Shown one piece after another: positions 48,631 to 61,130 of a stretch of DNA of 64,000 nt. The translations under genes and the position numbers were made by a program. Origin of the DNA: Certhia americana (Eukaryota; Chordata; Aves; Passeriformes; Certhiidae); contig CM031859.1 of assembly GCA_018697195.1 (NCBI GenBank), forward strand, positions 54,693,411 to 54,757,410, in the 5' to 3' direction. How positions within the stretch are numbered: the stretch's first letter is position 1; each line of letters begins with the position of its first letter. The notes under the pieces are model-generated. The model was not told the origin of the DNA. It did no database searches and saw only the letters and a program-made list of their open reading frames with translations.

Positions 48631-51299
48631 TTATAAGTGTTGATGACAAGGACTGAGAGATCATGCTGGTTGGAGTAGGTCACCCATGAGTGGTTAAAGT
48701 CTCCACCACCAGTTTTCTCTGGCTCAGTAACCAGAAAAACAGAACTGGCTAGCTCTTCCCCTAATGAAGGATAAGTATTTAATTCTGCAGGCAGCAACCG
48801 TCCTTTTCTTTAACAATTATCCACTGTGCATGTTCCTAACTTATTAGCAGAAGAGTTATAGTCAAGTGGACCTCCTGAATCACCACTGTGTTATTTTACC
48901 CTTACTACTGCATGATACTTCAGAATTATTCCAAAGAACAGAAAAAGGTTGTTAAAAGAGTTTATCACAGAGGCAGACATGACTGACACCACCTTCCTAT
49001 ATCACTTCATGTATTTTTGGTTTGAGGACACTTTGATCCCATGATCCCATTTGGTTCTCAGTTAAGGACATGACATTGGTACGTCTCTCCTGAGACTTAT
49101 TTGCCAATGTCTTGTGCCTTCTTCATTTTCTTGACAGTTTGAAAGGTTCTTCAGACATGAAGCAAGGAAACACCCCTTCCTTTCCTTGTGATCAAATTAT
49201 CATTCCTGTTCCACCTTCAGACTTGCTGTCTCTTTCCTATTTCATATCACATCAGGGAATCAGAATCTGGCTTTCTACTAAAAGCTGCCTTTGTGTCCAC
49301 AAAAGAACTCTGTGCACTTCAGCATCACCTTCTTTCTTGTCTTTCAATTCCAACCCTGTGTGTGAGCTACCCCAAACATAATTTCTTCACTAAAATTATC
49401 TGTCATCACAATGTCTTTATCTTTTAGGAGGTATAAGGCATTGCTCAGAGTGGTTTTCACCCAACTCCAATGCTTTGCTTTGTTTTGCATGTAGCAACAA
49501 TTATAGAAGAAAAGTAAGCACTGTCTTGTCTTTACTACTGAGACCAAAGCAGAGATTTGCTATATTTGAGATGCAAGACAAGCCTTCTATGTTCAAGCTG
49601 CTGCTGTTGATACTTGGAGCTGTACCAGTTGTACTGTTTCAAATTTGGAGAATAGCAAGCATAGGGGATTATTGAATGCAGCCACATTGCCTATATTTTG
49701 CCTCTGACACCTTTTCCTGTGTGACCCTAGCCCCCTCCCAAGAGCCAGACTAAGATTATTCCATTTGATAACACAGAAAAAAAATCTTCCTATTTTAGTA
49801 GCCTTCATGTTTCTCTTACATGAAATAAAGACCATACCTTGAACTTGATACAAGAGCAGTTAGGTCATTAAATAGCCTGGCAACATACCCCAAGGGTATA
49901 GAGACACCTATAAGGGGAAATTTTTTTATGTAAACTTTTCATTCTGATAGTGAACAGCTAAAATTAGTCCTTTAATATGTACTTTGCATAACCATTAGAT
50001 TATGCCCAGACTTCTCCCCTATTTATTCTTTTTTCAAACACTCTTTGTCACCTATATGTGTGCATTGCCATGCAATATTTTGTTGTATAATCACTCGACA
50101 GATTACCCGATTTTGCAAACTGAGCTTCACTGGAAGCTAACACTTATCTGATAAGTTAAGTTTGTAATAAAGTCATGTCCATTGCAGAAATGCTTGGCTT
50201 TTGAATATTGATGAATGGGAACTTACTTCACAAATGCTTTGATTTTTTTTTCATTATTTTCCAGTGCCAAAACACTCTGAAAAGCAGCTTTCATGCATCA
50301 AATGTATTATAGCATTGGGACAATCCAGCCTCCACTTTATTATTTTAATCATTTTTCTGCTTTGAATTTTTGGCTGTGTTTTATTCTTCATAGTATGAGA
50401 TTCTAGTGGGTTCTTATGATGAGAGGTCAAACTAAAAAAAATGGCCCTGCTGGTTCTGTCAACTAAATTCAAACATTACTGTGAAGCTTTATAACAATAA
50501 TACCTTTCGTGCTACTATATTCTGTAAGCAATTCAAGTGGAATCCCTCTTCTGTGTGGTTTATTATAGCTCAACCATAAAAATGTGCTTTGGGCTGAAAG
50601 TGGATTTATAAGATTTCTGCCCAGGAGCATATGCTTTGTAAAATTTAATTTAAATCAGCTTAGCTATTTTTTTTCTTTAAAGACTGAAGAATCAAAACAA
50701 AAATAGATTGGTATTTTTTTCTTAACAGAAACCCCCCCTCATTTTTCTTTCTATAACAAGTAGTCATTCTTCTTGCCCTTTATGAATATACATAATTCCA
50801 TCATTTTTGGGGAAGGCATGTGGAGGACCATGAAAGAAAAAGTCATTTTCCTTTCTTTAAATGAAATATAGGGGCTGTATGTGCCTCTGTATTTCCTGTG
50901 GACTAGGATTTTCTGTGGGCACAGGGAACAGTAAAAAAGTGATATATTTATTGGAAAAACAAAAGGGGCTACTGCACTTAACTACTTTTCACAACAGCCA
51001 AAACAGAGTTTTAGGAAATGGCAATAGGAAGAAAAAAGTCTCATTCAATGCAGTATAACTCAGCTTACACAGCCACTATACTGAGTGGCTATACAGAGGT
51101 TTGTGGACCCAACTGCTCTGACAGGCATATGCTGAATTTGAGGTGCATTTATCTGTTTGTTTGCTCGTTTTCACAGTTCCTTTGGTGATAAACTCCTGCT
51201 GGAAGTACTGCTTATGAAGATCTGCAGTCCTAGGTACATTTCTCTTCAGATTCTGGTTACATGAAGATCATCTTTATTACCTGCCAGGGGTCATGCAGG
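48631..51299. other. unique noncoding DNA up to the assembly gap
   Basis: No gene or transposon recognised. Short T and A runs only. Frames at 49112-49381 and 49475-49675 lack any recognised feature. Confidence 0.5.
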
Positions 51300-51572
51300 N
51301 NNNNNNNNNNNNNNNNNNNNNNNNNNNNNNNNNNNNNNNNNNNNNNNNNNNNNNNNNNNNNNNNNNNNNNNNNNNNNNNNNNNNNNNNNNNNNNNNNNNN
51401 NNNNNNNNNNNNNNNNNNNNNNNNNNNNNNNNNNNNNNNNNNNNNNNNNNNNNNNNNNNNNNNNNNNNNNNNNNNNNNNNNNNNNNNNNNNNNNNNNNNN
51501 NNNNNNNNNNNNNNNNNNNNNNNNNNNNNNNNNNNNNNNNNNNNNNNNNNNNNNNNNNNNNNNNNNNNNNNN
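51300..51572. other. assembly gap (273 N)
   Basis: 273 undetermined bases. The right flank is a CCCTT tract, so the gap is probably caused by that tract. Apparent open frames of 164-169 codons across it are meaningless. Confidence 0.99.
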
Positions 51573-51746
51573 TTCCCTTCCCTTACCTTCCTTTCCCTTC
51601 CCTTCCTTCCTTCCCTTGCCTTTGCCCTTCCTCTTCCCTTCCCTTACCCCTTCCCTTCCCTTCCTTCCCTTCCCTCCCTACCCTTCCCTTTCCCTTCCCC
51701 TTCCCTTCCCTTCCCTTCCCTTCCCTTCCCTTCCCTTCCCTTCCCC
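51573..51746. repeat. (CCCTT)n pyrimidine tract
   Basis: An almost pure pyrimidine strand built on the pentamer ttccc, degenerate at the left and near-perfect at 51699-51746. The opposite strand is (AAGGG)n, with many G-triplets. True length is unknown because the left end disappears into the gap. Confidence 0.97.
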
Positions 51747-52852
51747 ATAAAAAAGTTAATCCAAACATAGAAAGTTGTTTACAATGAAAAGATCAGTTAA
51801 AGCAAAGGAGTGAAAACTTGTGTTGGGCACACATTCTTACCGTCACTTTTTTTAGTGCTTTAGCCCTTGATCAGCAACTTCCAGGGAAAAGAAAATGAGT
51901 TATAATAAATCATCTAAATAGCAGTATAAAAAGAAAACACGTTGCATTTAAAGGCAGCTTGGGAGTGAGGATAATAAAGAAATTATGTCAAAAGAGCCTA
52001 ATGAGTTTCATGAATACCAAGATAAGAATATCTAAAAAATCTATTTCAATATGTAAAATATTTTAATATGTAACACATTACACTCATCAACATGTATGCA
52101 TATATTTACAAATACTCAGACATGCACATACATATACATACATATGAAGAGTCTTGATGCTAATTTAGTCTTGAATTAATCTCAGATTTTAATACTCCCA
52201 GGTGTTCAAGATGGTTTAGTATACTGTAAGAAGCTGATACATATCCCAGGATTGGAAGGAAGTAACCTGTAGGCATCTGGCTTCCTACAGTATGCTCACA
52301 AGCTCTGTTTGATGCAAGAGGTAGTGCAACAATTTGCTGGTGAGCTGGAAAGAGCAAGCCAGTGACTTGGACAGTGAGTAGCCATATATAAAAATATAAG
52401 ACAATGCTGCATGTCAGAGATCCTGCAGCTTTACCATGTCAGATCATGTATTTGGATCCATCTTCAATTTATACAGTGGATTTCATACCAGAAGAATAGG
52501 CAAGTTCATTCACAACTTGATTCATATCAGATGGATCAAAAGCTAACGTACCTTTCTGCCATGTGGTCCAGACTGCTTCCTAAGGGATAGTCTTTCAGTC
52601 TGTTCACATAGCCAAAGTCTTTCTCTGTGTTCTCACATCTCAGTAGTTCTCACATCCCACATTAGAATCTTGCCATGGACAGGTATTTCTTGTTCCTCTC
52701 ATTTCTATTCATACAGCTTGCTCTCCTATGACCCGTGTTCATCTGAGATACGTTTCACCATTCTTCTTTTCCTCTAACATAGAAATAGAGACAGGTTCTT
52801 TTAATTTTGTAGTATTTCACAGACCATCACACCTCTTCTCAGACTCTTCTCA
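51747..52852. other. unique AT-rich noncoding DNA
   Basis: No gene or repeat recognised, apart from a 'catatacatacatatg' type short A/T/C run near 52128-52146. Confidence 0.5.
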
Positions 52853-53100
52853 GGTGATAGGAAAAGACAAAACGGAAGCATAATGAAATACAAGAAAATT
52901 CATTCAAACATTAGAAAAAGGTTTCTTATTCTGAGCCTGGAACAGGTTGCCTAGAGAGGCTGTGGAGGCTACATTCCTGGAGATGTTCAAAACCCACCTG
53001 GACATCATCCTGAGCAAACCATTCTTACTGACTCTGCTTGAACAAAGGTTTTAGACTAGATGACCTCAAGAGGACACTTCCCACCTCAGTGATTCTGAGA
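52853..53100 (+). mobile_element. CR1 LINE 3' end fragment
   Basis: 'gtgataggaaaagacaaaacgg', then 'gagcctggaacaggttgcctagagaggctgtggaggc', 'cctggagatgttcaaaacccacctggac' and the tail 'gactagatgacctcaagagg...cccacctcagtgattctgaga'. Sense-oriented CR1 3' UTR of about 250 bases, moderately diverged, with no coding part. Confidence 0.93.
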
Positions 53101-56100
53101 GACAATGATCTTGAGGAGCACTTCTCATTAATTACTGACTTGATGACTCTTCCTTTCAAAAACTGTATCTAGCATGATATTACACCTAGGAGTGTCCAGA
53201 CTTGTTCCCATGTCTTGGAAATCACAAATTACAAACTTGTGCAAATCTTTCCTCTTCAGGATTCTCCTGAAAAGCCTTTGTTGCAATCTATATAGCCTAA
53301 AAAAGGAATTTGACAAGAGGTAGCAAGTTGCTGTGTCTACTTGTTTCACCAACTGTACTTCTATGCCTGCTCCTGCCTTTATAATTCAGGCTGTAAAAGG
53401 TCTGTGACAGAAACTATGCCTGGGTTTTTAATGCACCTACCACCAATGTCTATCGTACATAAGCAGGACTGCTGGACACTCATTAAAAACAAAAAATAAG
53501 TGGGTAACCCCAGAATAATCACAGTATGTTCCATATTGGATCAAAATTAAAATAAAGGCCTTACCTACTGTTTTCAGTGTTAAGGGATTATTTGCTCTTA
53601 CAAACACACAGGAACTGTAAAGCATCTGGAATCCAAAGGATTTCTTTGTTTTCTTTGTTTCTTTGTTTCATTTCAGTTTTACCAGTTCCATGGAATTCAG
53701 TCTGAACTTTGTTGGTTACTATGGTGACTAACTGTAATAAATGAAGTGACAAAGATGCCTCAGAGTTTATTTAGTGGGGAATAAGGAGCAGCTAGAAAAA
53801 GAAATCTTTGCTTTTCACAGACAGGTCATTCAGTCAGCCACTTGCATAGCTGTTAATACACAGATGGGGTTTGAATCCTCTGCTTGCTGTATGAATAGGT
53901 CTGCTTCTCCCCTTATTTAATGGTGGTGTGCTGAGTCCAACGAGACAAGCAGTCTCAACGCAGATGAAGTTCTGAAGCTGTTCCTTCCCATCGAGTGGCA
54001 CTAGGTCCTAGAGAGATGCATTTCCTCCAACTTACCCCATGCACTGCAGCCTGAGCCTAATGCTTGAGCAGAAGTTGTTTTCCCATCTGTTTTCTAACTC
54101 CCAGTGGCAGCAGAGATGATGCTGTGTGGATTGTAACTAGAAATAAGTATCCTGCTGTCCTATTTCTTTGATTCAACAAGGGTAGGAGGGAAGACCTTAA
54201 GCAGGACTGCAACTGGGTGGCCAATTATCTAGCAGGATATCTGAGAAAGATCTTTTTGCTGTTTGTACTTCCTCACCAACTGTGCAGAATGCAATTAATA
54301 CTTTGCCCTTCTTCTTTCATTTTTGATAACTGTATAAACAACAAAAAGAATGCTGCAAGCAGCAGAAGAAATCCAGACTGACCTTTGTGATGAGAGTGAT
54401 CAACTCAGTCCTGAGGCAACAAAACCAACAATGCTTGTCATTGTCTCATACTGATTCCATTGAAACAAGGTAGCAGCTGGAACATTTGTCTCAAAACCAA
54501 TACTGTAGCAGCTTTTAAAGTACAAAATTAGTAGCTTAATTAGAACAATAAAATATTCTCTTAAGATTTCAGGAGATGTGCAGATATTGCTTGCTTTTGA
54601 CTAAATATTGGAGTAACAATACCTATGGTGTCATGTAATATGAGGTTTTGTTACGTTTCATGTGATCAGCTTAAATACAGATACACATATGTGTAAAATT
54701 CACTGTGTCTATGGAAGTCTGCCCCTTATGTCATCTGAATTAACTTCCCTGCCTATGTTTGTCTTTTTTCAATATTCCATATCCAAAGTCAACACTACAT
54801 TGTGGAACACTACGCTGCTCAAGGAAAACAGTATTGATTCAATCCTGCTGCATGGACAGAAATAAAAGCCAAACCAACCACTTTCCTACTGCATTACAGA
54901 CATATTCCTCAGAAACACCTCCCTGACCAAAAGATAGAGATGATCATTTCTTCCTGCCAACCCAATTGTTTGGGGGAGTGGAGAGTTGCAACCTCGACAG
55001 ATCAAAGTAGGAGAAATATGGCATAGGCATAGGCAGAGTATTTTCTGAGATTTGCATGCACAGTATAAGTCATACGAGTTTGAAATATAATGTATGGTTT
55101 GCAAAATACATAATTAGTACTCAGACATGTGGTTTGAAAAATAAACCAGCTCAAGCTCCCTGTCAGCTTGGGTGACATAACTCAAGGCAGAGCTTCAGGC
55201 AAGAGGAAGCTCACCTGAATATGCCTTGTGACTGTCCTCTAAGAAACAAAATCATGTGGCACTGTCTTTATTTACCTTTCATGAATGGTCTAGATTTTGT
55301 CCTGGTAAGCCTTTGACTCTGCTGGTTTACCATCCTTTTAAACTGGTATCTGACATTTCAGCTGGGAAGAAGTAGCACCATCTTTGCTATTGAGGAATTC
55401 AGTGTCCCCCCTTGAGATAATAATGTGACTGCTACTTACTTCCAGAGTGCAGTCCAGCTAGTGGTCTCAGATCACACACTGCTTTAAAACAATGTTCAAA
55501 GTCCACGCATATTTAGCCATGGATCAAGTACTTGATTTTACCTTATGGTTAAAGGAGTTGAGAAGATACGTCTCCCATCTGGCCTGGGAGAGCTCCCAAG
55601 GAACCTTTGAATGGTTTGTATTTTTCTCTAAGGCCCCAAACAGATGTCCAGCTTTCTAACACACACACCTGGGGGGTAAGCAATTATTTATGATACAACA
55701 AGAAAAATACAAAAAGTGTGTCACTATGAATTCTTAAATCAGCTGTTTTCACTTTCTAAGCTTTAAGCATTTTCTTTGTTTGATATGTCATAAATATTTC
55801 TCTTAGTTCTTTAAAAAGCTTTGGCTTATTGATATTTGGTGGGAGATGATTTATTGCAGTACTGGAACAAAATTAATTCATTTTTAAATGTAAGCTAAAT
55901 TTTGCTAAAGAGGATGAGTGCTTCAATGCAAGATCGAAATGCCAGTGTCTCAGCACTAGTTGCACAACTCTGAAGGACAAAAAGTTACAAACAGAACAAC
56001 ATCATTGTTGAGATTTACTCATTGGAGACTTACTTTTCCTTATCACTAATTAATTTATTTTTATTTACATTCAAAGAGGAAAAAAGGTATGCTGAGCACC

Positions 56101-57067
56101 TATCTTTTTTTCATGTCTAGGGAAAGCTGGAGATTATCAATGATGTTAATAGCTATATAATCTCCCCTGAAATTATGCTTTGACTTGATTAAACACATAT
56201 CAGTGTCAACCAGCAAGCCTGTGATAATAAGTTACCTAGCAGTGATAAAAAAGTACCATGGGAGAAAAAGTACGTATAAAACAAAAAGGCTTGAATGTAA
56301 TTTTCTGATTTACACATCAGGATTCCTTTCTAAAATGGCACCTTTTAATCATGCCTACATTGACTATTATTTCTGTTGCAACTAACCAGAGAACTGGGCA
56401 GCAAGATCTTGCATTTCCTAGGTCTGCTTCTGTCCTGCAGGAGCTTTTCCATACCACAGTCTGTCTGAAACATGGAGGCTTTGCTCATGTTCAGCTCCAT
56501 CAGCTGCAGGCAGCCCCAGAGCTCAGTGCATCTGCTCCAGAGCTACCAGAGCAGTATCTGGTGTGGCAATCTCCTCTCCTAGCTCCCTGCTGACCATCAT
56601 CCCTGGCAGACAGCTTGATGTCTGCATCTGCCAGGGTTCCTCAGCCACCTGAAGATGAGCTTTCCCAAACTCATTTCCCATCTGTTTAAGCCAGAGCTGA
56701 AGAGTGTCGCTAGGTTCCTAACCTGCCCTGTGTACCCAGGTCTTTGTGGTGGCCCCAAATGTTTAGTAGGGACTGCAGCTGCCCCTTCAGCAGTCACTGC
56801 CCTACGTCAGTGCTGCCTGTAGCCAGCAGTGTTTCCTCTCTCCCCTGCCCCCCAACACTGGATGCTTGACCCAGTTCACTAATAATGGAGGTTCCTAACT
56901 ATGAATTATGCTGCCCAGAACAGAAATCTACATTTAAAGGACCTGTGATTTCTGCTGTAAAAAATGTTTTTTCTTGAGGAAAAAGTGAAACTGAGGTTCT
57001 GACACCTTGATAATTACATAAAATGCATAAAAATATTTAAATTTAGGCCTCTAAAGTTGTACATTGA
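53101..57067. other. unique noncoding DNA
   Basis: About 4 kb with no recognised gene or transposon. The section from about 56390 to 56870 is somewhat richer in G+C and contains the hairpin at 56601-56636, but no family resemblance was found. Confidence 0.5.
56601..56636. repeat. perfect 10-bp inverted repeat
   Basis: 'ccctggcaga' (56601-56610) pairs exactly with 'tctgccaggg' (56627-56636). Inside the spacer a second short pair, cagaca/tgtctg, competes with it. Function unknown. Confidence 0.88.
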
Positions 57068-57402
57068 TGTTGTATTCCCTTTAGGAATGTTTTTCCCCCA
57101 AAACCCCTCCCCCAGAAACTGTAACCAGGCCTGGGTTACCTGCCCCCTGGTCTCCTGACCTATAGGATCGATAGGTAACTTGACCCCGACCCCAAAGGTG
57201 ATAAAAACCCCTCTCCCCCATGTGACCGCTCTCTCTCGCCTCCGGATTCCCTTCAAGGAATAAAGGCCTTGGAATACATCCTGGGGTAAGGGGGCCTCTT
57301 TTGTAACTCTCTCTACCCTATTCTGTAGTTCCCTCTTCCAATACTCCCCCTAAATCTGGGCTGGCAGCTTGTGGGGGGGTTAAAGGGACAGGAGAATCTA
57401 CA
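57068..57402 (+). mobile_element. solo endogenous retrovirus LTR with 6-bp target duplication
   Basis: The element starts tgttgt and ends tctaca, so it has the TG...CA ends and a short imperfect terminal inverted repeat. It is flanked by cattga on both sides (57062-57067 and 57403-57408), a perfect 6-bp target-site duplication, which is the size made by class II (ERVK/alpha- or betaretrovirus-like) integrases. A TATA-like 'gataaaaa' lies at 57200-57207 and a poly-A signal, aataaa, at 57259-57264, giving U3-R-U5 order on the plus strand. At 335 bp it is complete as an LTR, with no internal viral genes; it most likely arose by LTR-LTR recombination. Family assignment rests on duplication length alone. 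Confidence 0.8.
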
Positions 57403-60400
57403 CATTGAGATCAGTAGGAAACATCACATTGTGATCAAGGGTTAATTACAATTGTTGTTAAAGTCAGTTCTTGGAACTAATGTTCCCACTCTCAAAGCCC
57501 AGTGGGCTGCACAGAAAAATAAACTCTCTCACACCATTTACCAGTAGGCATGCATAGAGTTCAGGTTGCTGTCTTTTGGCAGCCCATTAAAACCCAGGAA
57601 AATATTCCTCTTTACTTTTCCTGAAGAAATGCCTATGACTGCCAGAGCTCCTCAGCCTCTGAAGGCTAGGAAGAGAGAAAGCAATGTGTATCTGACCTTT
57701 CATTGAAAAAAAAATATCATCAAGTGGAAAAATTCTTCGCTTCCTCTGTGTTTTGGCAATAGACAAGAATTGGGCAAGCTGATCTGCAGCAGTATTTCCA
57801 GCTAGGACTTCATTCACATTTGAAGCCATCAGATAAGCTTACTTATTAACTCTGCTGACTTACGTTAACACTTAACCATGGTGACAAGTACTCTTTGCAC
57901 TCACTGCACACCAACACTTTGTCTTTCTGCTTGCAAGCAATTCAAGTAGACATTAATGACGTTAATGAGAAAGAATAAGAATGTGTATGTAAGCAAAGCT
58001 TGAGATATTGGCAGGTACCAAGTCCACAAAGGCAACAAGCAGAAAATACTGATTAACACAACATGGTTAACACTTTCATCAAAAGATTTGTTCTGGTTTT
58101 GCATTTATTCTTTAAAATATTGATAAGGTTGTTTGGTTTGGGTATTGAGTTTTTTTGTGGAAGGAGGGGTTTTTTTTATTAATTTTGCTACAAATATTGG
58201 AATTTTTTATACTTTCTTTGTTCTAGCACAAAGGTTATAAAATTCAAGCCCAGAAGTAATTCTTAAATAGTAGAAGTCTCATAATTTTGGCATAAACACT
58301 CCCTCTGGAGATCCACAGAAAATGTTTTTCTCTGAAGCAGAAAAGATAACAGTTGCCATTTCTGTTCAGAAGCACAAAAAATCAGTTTACACTGCACAGG
58401 ATTTTGTTATTGAAGACAGAAACACCTACCTGCTTAGCCATGTCAATCAAATCACCAGCTGCAATTCCTTTGTCTGTTTGCTACTCCAAAACACCAGCAT
58501 GTGTACAAGTTCTTCCCCAACCACAGCTGTGCACAATGTGTCTCCTAAGTGAAAGCAGAATCAACTATTTCATATCTATGGCATGTGTTTCTACCAGGAC
58601 AATTTGTGCCAAGTAGCCACAGTACTAATAAGCTCACACCCAAACTGAGACCTACTTTGGCTCTAGCAGTGACCAACATCAAAAACAGAGCACAAACGTC
58701 ATATTCTGCTCTTCAAGAGGTCAGGACTGGGCTGTGGCAAAATAAGAAGTTCAAGGGATGGAGTAGCTCTGAGTTGTCAGGCAAGACAAGGTACAGAGGG
58801 AGGAAGGCAACAGGAAGGAGATAAAAACCTGCAGGAGATTCCAAGACTGGTGGTCCTGAAGGGCATGTGGAGAAAAAGGCAGAAACTTTGAGCCTTGCAT
58901 TTAAAAACAAAGTGGAAACCCCTGTTGTTGCGCTATCACGCTGACCTCACTTCTCTTAACCATATAACTGTATCTTCAGATGAAAGGTCAAAATTTAAGT
59001 GAAGAGATGACACTTATCAGACTGCCTGCCATGGGTCACTTAGGAGGCAGCCACTGATCCATTTTTCCTGAACCAGGGGATCAAATCCATGATTCCTAAA
59101 GTTTCTGATTAATGTTTTCTGCAGAGCCAGCCTTGGCTGTGTAGCAGGTAGTTTGTAGGTTACTCTAACAAGCACACTGCTGCTAGAGCTAACATTGACA
59201 TAGCTGCAGGTGGATGCCGGTGACGTTAATAGAGATGGATAGGAGGGGAGATGGAAGCCAAACCTAAGATAGCAGCAGAGATTAGACAGGCATACGAAGG
59301 TAGCAAACAGAAGATATTGATTGCTGCTTAGTATAGGATTGTACTCCCAAGCAAGAGCACTCAGCTGACTCGGGAGGCTGTACTTTTCCTGTCACAATTT
59401 CACTAAGTCATTTCAGAAATTTTACCCTGTTACCTTCTTCCTCTCTGGCAATTGCCTCCTTCATAACACATCTTTCCCAACCAAGATAAGTAATCATGGC
59501 CCTTCAATTTTCTGTTGTCTTAGTTTCTCCCAGTTTTGCCTCATTCTGGTTTCATATATCAATGATTTTGCTGAAGTCCTCTGAGCCCCCTGACAGCTGT
59601 TCTGTTTAATAGAGAAATGTCTGTGCTATTGCCAGTAATCTCATCCAGACCTTCTTCATACAGTATAGGATGAGTCAACTTGACAACATGCAGCTCCTGC
59701 TGGGATAGCAGGTATACTCTGATGTATGTGGGCTATCAGCACATTGGTAACTCAAAAAAGCACATGCCTTAAATTCCCTGCTCTCCCAGACAGCGGGTCT
59801 CTCCCAACAGCAATGTCCCTCTATCCCAAGCCTATGGAGCGCTATCCCTTTGGAGCTGATCAGGGAGAAAGGACAAAGACTTTATAGGATTTTTGACCAA
59901 CCAACAAAGTGCAGCTTGCAAGGGGATATGATTCAGGGAGCAAGTGATATAACAAGAAAAGATGGGAATCTGGTCACCAGTCAATAACAAATACTGACTG
60001 TCCAAGAAACGTACATTTCAATAAGGATGTTTTACACTCAACCTCCTTTGCCTCGGCAACATTTGCATTAAAGCAGAACTTTAGAACATCAGAGCAGAAA
60101 AAAATAGGAAAGTTGATTCTAATTTATCAGATTGGAATCACAATGATTTCTGCAGCTGATCTGAGAGTTTACAGCTTAGAACCCCTTTTTGGGGTCTGCT
60201 CTTCCAAATACCAGAATAAATGTAGAGGACTTATTGTATTCTTCCTATATAGTATATTGGGCTCATAGCTACCACATACGGCAAAGAAGGTTGCTGTTTA
60301 CCTCCCTGGTGTAATTTACTGCATAATTTTTTAGTTTTTTCAAGGACCCTCATCCTAGAAGAATATACACTCAGTTTCTCTAGTGTGTAAGGATTTCATT

Positions 60401-61130
60401 TACATTACAAAGACAACATTTTTTCACTAAAAGATTATCACAGACAAGCTGAGAATGTCTGCTGATAGCAGTCCAGGTCATGCTGCCCTCAGACAGCTGC
60501 AAAGGCAAGAGCAGAAACAGGCTTGGACTTGTGGAGAAAAGCCACAAGGCTGCAGCTCAGCAGTTAGTACAAAACACTGAGTGTGCATGCTCTGTGTGTG
60601 TGTGTGTGTCTATGTGCTCCTGACACAGCCACAGGAACTCTCAGCTCTGACTACACTAGACCCTGCTGAAATACAACCTAATCTTTTCCTGAAAAAAGTA
60701 AGTTGGAGAAACAAAGGTGAGCAAGAGCCAATATTTATATTTAAACAACAAAACTGTCTAAGTCAACGCTGCAGACGACATTATAAAGGCTTTAGGAAAG
60801 CTTAAGTTAAGGCAGGGCTCCACCAGGGCTAGAGAACAGCACCAGTTTCCCACAGCCACAACAGTCTGTATCAGTCTTAAATTGACTTCAGATTTCCTGG
60901 CCTCTGCTTAAGCTTCTCATTTATTAAAATATCAGATAAGGACTGTTAAAGTTAATTTCCTCATATTTTTTTGAAGAAAATTAAAAAATCTTTCATGTAA
61001 GTTTTCACCCAGAAAAGAATTGTATTTTTCCATTATCTGAGCTGAAAAGTGAAGGGAGATGAAATATGGCAAAGGAAAAAGAGGCTGGAATTATTAATAA
61101 AAGGATGAAGAAAAATAATAATGAGCAAAC
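57403..61130. other. unique noncoding DNA
   Basis: After the LTR target duplication, about 3.7 kb of AT-rich DNA with no recognised gene. Contains only a short (TG)n at 60593-60609. Confidence 0.5.
60593..60609. repeat. short (TG)n microsatellite
   Basis: Eight to nine tg units, perfect. Confidence 0.9.

Noticed and set aside
51261..51787. Open frames of 164-169 codons on the plus strand
   Set aside because: They run through 273 undetermined bases and then a CCCTT repeat (Pro/Phe/Leu/Ser), so they are not genes.
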